Shown here: in pieces, positions 57,901 through 64,000 of the stretch
Layout: every line of letters starts with the position of its first letter
Position numbering within the stretch: the first letter of the stretch is position 1
Origin: Taeniopygia guttata
Taxonomy: Eukaryota; Chordata; Aves; Passeriformes; Estrildidae
Direction: 5' to 3'
Assembly: GCF_048771995.1 (NCBI RefSeq)
Contig: NC_133027.1
Coordinates: 59,023,501-59,087,500, forward strand
Length of the DNA stretch: 64,000 nucleotides
Program-made: the position numbers and the translations under genes
Notes under the pieces: generated by a model
The model's input: the letters and a program-made list of their open reading frames with translations, nothing else
Told to the model about the DNA's origin: nothing
Database searches by the model: none

Positions 57901-60900
57901 GGACTCTGTCCTCCTCCTGTTAGAATTGTGCACATAGTTCATCCAAGTCTCACTTACCTTTCAGAGAGCATTGTAGGAATGTAAAAGTGATCCCTGGGGA
58001 AACTGATATAACTGCCCAGCAGCAATAGTGGAATGGCTCTGCTTTTTCTTGCCTTGACTTCCCTACTCTTCCTTGCCTTGCTGTTCATGATAGGTGAGTG
58101 GTCATCCCCAAGGAGATCTGAGCTTTCACATTTTTGTTGCCAGTAGGTGGTCTGACAGGTGAAGGAGATCCATGGTGTGTGAGCCACCTTTTGTATAGGC
58201 TGTATGAGCTGAAAAGATGAAGAAATTGATCTCTGTTGTTCTGTAGGCTAAGCTGGTTTTCTAGTATTGGGTATTAGGAATTGTTTCTACACCTAGTGAA
58301 CAAAATTAGTTGAGTAGCTGCACTTTAGACCAGAGGAAATAATTATAACCATACTTTTGTCAGTACAATGTATGTTATTTAAGGAAATGGTTTAACTGTG
58401 TGTAGTTTTTCTTGTTAGGAGACTCATCTCTGTCAGGATTTTTTAGTGTAACCCAACTAACACAGTTCTTGCAGTGCAGATTAGCCATCTATTTTCTACC
58501 TTCAGCTTAGTCTGAAATGAGCCTTGCTCACTTTTAACAGGTAAAGGTCAAATGTGACAATGTCCTCTTGGCTGGAGTGACATTTTTAGTGGAGCTTGAC
58601 TATAAAGCTACAGCAATATATATACTTGCATGTGTTGTTTTCCTTAGAAAAAAAAGCTATTCAAACTGCAGTGGTTCTCAGGTGCATTTTTAATGCCCAT
58701 GCAGGTGAGGTGTTCCAGATGAAGCAGTTCTCAATGACAGAGCTCCAGGGAAGTGTGAGTATGCATCCAGCAAGCAGAGCTTGATGTGAACAGCGCAGCA
58801 GAGAGCAGAGATAGACTCTAGACCCATGAGTGCTGCCACCCCAGAAAAACAAGTCTGGAATTGAGTCACAGCCCTCAGCATTCTTTGCTGTTTTACAAAT
58901 AGCTACTTTTGTGACAACTTCCCAGCAGATCTGCCAAAGAAAATCATGTATAAGTTATCCTTTACCTTATCTGACAGAAAAAGCACAGATAGAAGCAGTT
59001 ATCACAGTTGGGATCCTTATAAAGAATGGTCTAGCAAGGCTCCATATGAACAGATTTTTACCATTCAATCTTAATTTTTTTAAAAAGGTTAAAATGTCAG
59101 AATTCTGGGTATTTTAGGATTCCTCTCTTGTTTTCCTTGCATATTCTGTATTTATTGCCATTGCATTTTTTTTTCCCTCAAGTGACCCTTACTAGTTAGA
59201 CTCATTTTGATGAAGACTCGAACTGTGCAAACTGTAGTGACGATGGTTGTTTTCAGTTACACCGGAGAACAAGAGTGGGTGAGGTGTGTTCTCACAAATA
59301 AGGCAGTTTTGTGCTGCTTCTGGAGCTTGAGTCTCATCCTGCCTGTGCCATAAAACTTCCTCCTGGTCAGGCCATATGTACACGTGCACAGGCTCCCCAG
59401 GGGATCTCTGGCTTGAAGCAGAAACAGGGACTACAGGCAGGGAGAGTTTCCCATGTACTGTGGTCACAGAGGGCTCTACTCCCTGGTATACTGTGCAGTA
59501 AAAGCTCAAATTACGTTCTTGGTGAACTCAATTCCCAGCTTGGTTCTCTACATGTAATATAGCTAGAGAATTCTCTATGGAGTTAGCTAATACAAAACCC
59601 CCTCATGCATGGTTGCAGCTTCCAGTGTACACCGTGAAAAAAATGGATATAAAGTTTTAAAGGTCTGTTAAGACTTAACTGAAGCTTTTGGGGTTTTTTA
59701 AACTATGACTAGCCACTTAGTGGAGTAAACAGGGTTGGGGTCTTGGCAAGAAGTACAGTATGACTTTATGCCTGTGATTTTATGTGCCAAAATGAAGTGA
59801 TTTACAGTTTCAAAAGTAACCATGCTTTTTTTGTTTTGAGGTGTTTCTAAGTCTCACAGTCCTGAGATAGAATACTTCAGATAATCAAGCCTAGACACTT
59901 TATGCTGTTAAAGAACATTTAGAAGTCCTCAAATTACTTTGTTAAAACCACTTTTCTTCATGTTACAGTTGGTCTGCATATCTACATTTTAGCAATTTAG
60001 TTGAAATACTAAAACATTAAATGTGAGATGAATAGGAAGTAATGTCCTTGAGTTGTAAGTATTACCTCAAAGAGGGGGGAGGGAGAAGTCTGAATAATAT
60101 TTGCTGGAAAAATTAGAATTAAAATGTAACCTAATTTTCTGTTATTGGAATTAAGTGGTGCTTGCTAAGTTTTCCTGCTACACAAAAGATGTCATGTTCT
60201 GTTTCTCAACACTTTGTAAGCCAGGCTACTGATTCAGAACAGTTCTGCAGTGACAAGTATTTGTCACCAAGCTGTTCTCACCAATTCACTTGCCTGAGCA
60301 GGGCCTGACTGTTCAGACCTTCTCAGTTCAGAGAAGAGGAACTTGAGCTATTCCAGAACCAAGACCTCCAGCTACAATCTGTTCTGATTCCAGTGGAGAA
60401 AGCCTACACTTAAGAGCAGCAGCTGCTTCTTCAGAGTCACCCATGGCATTGTACTGTAATTTATGGCAAAAGGATGAGTTTGCAGTCAGATGTTTTTGCT
60501 AGCTGTGCTTGACTCTATTCTTTTCTCCATTATGTCTGTTTGATATATTCAACAGGAGGCCAGTATTGCACTCAGAAATAATGCTCTCAGGTGAAGAGAG
60601 AACAGTAAGGTACTGCAATTGTAGTTGCATTTTTAGCCAGAACTTAGTCATCATGGCTTGTTAATGACGCCCCAGAGTCTTTTAACAGAATCTTTAGGTT
60701 CTGTTCCTTATTCACTACACTGGACTAAAGTGAATTTGAAACAGGTGATAAAACAGTAGTTGTGTACCAGTTTCTGAAAATACATTTACAAAAAGAAGTT
60801 GCTAGGAAAAAAAATCTGTTCATCCTCTCATGAATAAGTAACACTCTGTGGACTAGGAATAGATTAAAAATAAAAAAGAATAAACTTTTATCTGAGAGGA

Positions 60901-60970
60901 TAATTAAGACATCTCACCTATGCTAACTCACTCCTTGCAACTTACACTGATGAAAATCAGATAGCATAAG
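54907..60970. other. ZBTB2-RMND1 intergenic region, no gene recognised
   Basis: AT-rich after the CpG island. Short open frames exist on both strands (for example 56624-56890 and 57171-57548), but none shows a domain, a splice partner or a conserved motif known to me. No mobile element could be named. A divergent non-coding transcript from the CpG island is possible but nothing in the sequence proves it. Confidence 0.55.
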
Positions 60971-60994
60971 GTGGATAGAGAAATTCTGTGAAAC

Positions 60995-61000
60995 TTTATT
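60995..61000 (-). terminator. RMND1: RMND1 poly(A) signal (candidate)
   Basis: On the - strand AATAAA lies 597 bases beyond the stop codon and is followed by moderately GT-rich sequence. It is the first good signal after the stop, so the 3'UTR is probably about 0.6 kb. Confidence 0.45.
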
Positions 61001-61596
61001 TTACCATTTTTGCTACAGGTTCCTGTGACCTCTGGGATCAACTAATTCCCCTTCTATATCAATACTAAATGTAAAAGAAGAATGGAAATAGTACTACCTC
61101 TCAATAAATGTATTCCCATTCAAGTATACAAACACCACTTTCTGATGGGATGGAACATAATATTAAATATATCTGCCACATACATTAAAATCGTGCCAGG
61201 AGAACAAATAGTAATGCCATCTCCAAGCTTGGGACAGTGTTGCAGCTCTCCAAGAGTGAGCTGGTAAACATGAGGGAAAACATAAATCAGAAATACACAA
61301 AGCAGCAATTGATTCAGCATAATTTTAACTGTTAAGGGAGAAAGCAGTAAAGTCTTTCACAGTCAGCACAGATGAGATTCATCCATAGGTTAAGCCCTCT
61401 CTAACATTATTAGTACAGTGGTTGGGAATAATGCTCACAGACTGATTTTTAATTTTTTTTTTATTTGAGCAGAAGATTTAGAGATTTATCAAGAGACACA
61501 ATTTCATGATTCTTCAGAAGCATAAGACTGGAGTTTTCCAAGCCTTGTGTTCTCTATTGTTTTGTCTGTTTTCTTCTTCCTGTGTTTGTTCTGTCA

Positions 61597-61629
61597 TCAG
61601 AAAACTACCCTTGCAAGTTCAAACAGAAC
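61597..61629 (-). CDS. RMND1: RMND1 terminal coding exon (10 codons plus stop)
   Basis: The acceptor GCTGTTCCACAG is on the intron side at 61630. The exon reads [10 protein letters not shown] then TGA at 61599-61597, against human VMFELGRVFF (recalled). It is too short to be found by ORF length. It completes the transmembrane helix. Confidence 0.85.
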   Translation of the reverse strand, partial: VLFELARVVF

Positions 61630-63988
61630 CTGTGGAACAGCAAACAAATTGATGTGGATTTTTATTTTATTTAAAAATCTTTAAACCAGTTTACACTATA
61701 AATCAGATAATCTGAAAAGTAACTGTAGCCGCTATTTGAAAGTTGGTACAAATATTAATCCCCGTGTACATCACATTAATAACAGTGATCTTAATTCTCA
61801 AAGTATGAAGCATAGAAATTGCACTTATGTTGGTAATGTTGAAAAAAGCCCCACCAACCTCTATGGTGATTAGTATTACTATCATCCACTCAAGGCGCAG
61901 TGCGTGCTTTTCATTCAGGTGATTTCGCATTAGGTCTGTCAGCTCCATGCAGTGCTGGAGCTTTTCATTCATTACCTACAAACCATTACAGACATCACAA
62001 ATCTGGACTCCAGAAATGGAATGAGATCACTAAATAGGGAAACATACTCCATAGAACTAGAAAGGGGTTAACACCTCTGCAAAATACAATAGAAAATTAA
62101 TAGAACAGAAAATTCTATAAGATAACATGTACAAGCAACAGAAGCTTCAGTATAAATGAACCTGTTATTTCAATGGGTTCCCCAAAAGAATGTAAATTTA
62201 GATATGCATGTACAGAGAGTGAAGTGTTTCTGGGTGATACCTGCTCAAGAAAACAGTCATAAGCAAAAGAAGATGCAGCTTTCTGGAATGCCTCAAAATT
62301 AAATATTTATGATTGCTGTACCACCAGGACAGGTAGTTTTCATGCTGCTTATTTTGGTTCAGCAGTAAACATGTCACCTTTCAAGAACTGATGTGAATGA
62401 TCATGTCAGTAAGAAGAATCCACTTCTCAGTTCTAACTATTTAAAGCCTAATTTAGTGGCTCAAGAAATACACCATTCATGTGAGGCAGGTTAACCTAAA
62501 CCAGGTAAAGGTACGAGTGGGCTAATAATACCTGGAAAAGGGGAGAGTGTATAATACCTTATTATTTATTCCTTTTGCAATTAAAGCACATTCACAGAGC
62601 AATCTGTGACCCTACTGAACAGAAGACAACTGATCTGAACATGGAAGATTCTCACAACAGTAAGACACTCACCTTAACTCTGCGATTAATGTTGAGAAAC
62701 TGGCAAGTCTTGTCATAAAGCTCTTCCAGTTTTTCTCTATCCCAGTAGAAGTCTGGTGTTATTAGCAGGTCTGAGCTCAGATTTATACGGTGTCTAAAAA
62801 GAATGGGTACTATTGTAGCTCAGGCTTCCTTTTGGTGAATATAGGAGCAAATATTTACATGCAGTTAAATGAAATAAGACAATTTTCCTGTAATTCTATA
62901 TACAATATGAAAAGAATCTCCTTTCATAGTAAAAATACAATTGGTCACATCTCCTGAAACTTTTCTGGGAATACTCTACTGTTGAACTCCTTTAAACATA
63001 AATTACTTTTTCCTTATGCCATCACTGCCTCCGCAGCATGTCACCTTCCTTAATTTTTGAAAGCTGTAGAGAGGTCCCTGACTATGCTAGCAGCTCACTG
63101 AAGCAGTACACAAAATAACACTACAGAACTCCTAAATGTGACTGGTACTGCATGCTGGATATGTCAGAGCAGCACACCCCTCAAAATCAGGCAATGGTCT
63201 AAGCATCATAAAGGCTAAAAGCTAACATCTCCTGCCGTCAATGTATTGCTAACATAAACCTTTAGATAGATACCTGGAATGTCACTGTTGATAACTGATC
63301 AGTCCTTCAACTACTCCAGCATTTGAAGCAGGAATTGTTTTTTAATTTTACTGTGGAGACTTTGGAGAAAAGGGATTTTTTCCTTTTTCTTTCTTTTTTT
63401 TTTTTTTTTTAATGTAATGGTGTAATGGTCTGTATTGTCAAAGGCCAAATTTCACTTGAGGGAGAAAAAACATTAAATACAATGACTTAGCAGTGGTTTC
63501 TGAGTAAGACAAGAGAGGAACAGAACTCACAAAAGATTTTTAACAACTCTGGGCTGTAGTTAACAGTACTACACCTACCCACCTTTCTCCTGGTATCATT
63601 TACATGCTGTATTATCTACTGTAATTACTAGTTTAAACACGTGTTGCTGGACTCAGGAAGGGAAAAGGGTGTGGTATTTGGTCATTTATCATATACTGCC
63701 TGCGTAATGCCTGCAGTTGAAATGCCAGTGAAAGTGGTGAGCCAGTCCCCTTACTAATGTAAAAAGCACACAGACTCCACTCAAAATAAGGAATTCTCCC
63801 ACCCTGTCTCACCCTGCTCTATTTAGTATGTATTCACCTCTTTGTATCCTGCACAATGTAACTTTTACATTCTGTGTAATGCAATGTCTCAGGTGTAACC
63901 AAAGAAGTTACCTTAGTGCGAAGAGTTCTCCAATTTTCTGCATCACATCTGCATGAGAGAGTTTTACCTTCCTTCGGGACTTTAGAAT
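61597..63988 (-). CDS. RMND1: RMND1, C-terminal half (last four coding exons; gene continues beyond the window)
   Basis: Exons 63988-63912, 62793-62673, 61975-61859 and 61629-61597 splice in consistent phases. They give about 115 residues, from [20 protein letters not shown] to ...[10 protein letters not shown], close to the human C-terminus as I recall it. RMND1 is a mitochondrial inner-membrane protein of the DUF155/Rmd1 family needed for mitochondrial translation; human mutations cause an oxidative phosphorylation deficiency. The C-terminal hydrophobic segment [16 protein letters not shown] is the membrane anchor; it spans the last splice junction. The mitochondrial targeting sequence and N-terminal domain lie outside the window. 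Confidence 0.93.
61859..61975 (-). CDS. RMND1: RMND1 penultimate coding exon
   Basis: The 39 codons [18 protein letters not shown]...[11 protein letters not shown] are in phase 0 at both ends. The acceptor is GTTTGTAG|GTAATG. The donor is GAG|GTTGGT, a GT with a poor +3 to +6 context; it is required for the IE|VLFEL junction. The helical stretch before the membrane segment is almost identical to human. Confidence 0.9.
62673..62793 (-). CDS. RMND1: RMND1 internal exon
   Basis: The 121 bases encode [20 protein letters not shown] and continue [19 protein letters not shown]. The acceptor is CATTCTTTTTAG, the donor AAG|GTGAGT. The first base completes Arg from the preceding exon. The stretch PDFYWDRE is a family hallmark of the DUF155 domain. 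Confidence 0.93.
63394..63410. repeat. T-run in an RMND1 intron
   Basis: A run of 17 T within a longer T/C-rich tract in the intron between 62793 and 63912. It lies about 500 bases from the acceptor, too far to be its pyrimidine tract. Read on the - strand it could be the A-tail of an old retroposon, but no body was recognised. Confidence 0.6.
63912..63988 (-). CDS. RMND1: RMND1 internal exon (first in this window)
   Basis: The 77 bases encode [20 protein letters not shown], then ELFAL and two bases of Arg. The acceptor CCTACTTTTCAG reaches the window edge; the donor is AAG|GTAACT. Earlier exons lie beyond 64000. Confidence 0.92.
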
Positions 63989-64000
63989 CTGAAAAGTAGG

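Noticed and set aside
1-64000. tRNA, rRNA, microRNA hairpins, CRISPR arrays or a novel gene system
   Set aside because: I looked for these and saw none that I can support by eye. CRISPR is not expected in a vertebrate genome, and small RNA genes would need a covariance-model search.

Overview
This is a stretch of vertebrate nuclear genome, most likely from a bird. Three host genes are recognisable from their predicted proteins: AKAP12 (gravin/SSeCKS) on the + strand, and ZBTB2 and the 3' half of RMND1 on the - strand. This is the gene order I know from human 6q25. A bird is suggested by the compact spacing (AKAP12 fits in about 30 kb), a CR1-type LINE tail near 33.5 kb and an avian-type LTR fragment near 39.8 kb. 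I cannot name the species.

Layout. 1-1.0 kb is featureless upstream DNA. 1.0-2.4 kb is a CpG island with the AKAP12 alpha first exon (myristoylated start MGAGSS). Exon 2 is at 11.1 kb. A second CpG island at 13.7-14.1 kb carries the beta first exon (start MLGTVTMA). Most of the protein is encoded at 22.2-28.6 kb. Here that part is split by a clean phase-0 765-nt intron, where the human gene, as I remember it, has one uninterrupted giant exon. A 3'UTR intron and a terminal exon ending near 31.8 kb complete the gene.

31.8-46.1 kb is intergenic and repeat-rich. It holds a CR1 scrap, a 15-bp GC-rich minisatellite, a pair of related repeats around 4.8 kb apart, a decayed retroviral pol fragment, an ERV LTR fragment, and a diverged copy of the AKAP12 terminal-exon region.

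46.15-54.2 kb is ZBTB2 on the - strand: a 3'UTR with an AT-rich hairpin, one large coding exon with four zinc fingers, one BTB exon, and non-coding first exon(s) in a large CpG island. 54.2-61 kb has no recognisable gene. From about 61 kb to the window end lie the last four coding exons of RMND1.

The genes do not form a pathway: AKAP12 is a membrane-associated PKA/PKC scaffold, ZBTB2 a nuclear transcription factor and RMND1 a mitochondrial inner-membrane protein. I found no new enzymatic, defence or toxin system. The most interesting signals are the intron inside the AKAP12 giant exon, parts of which still read like AKAP12 coding sequence, and the duplicated AKAP12 3' end.
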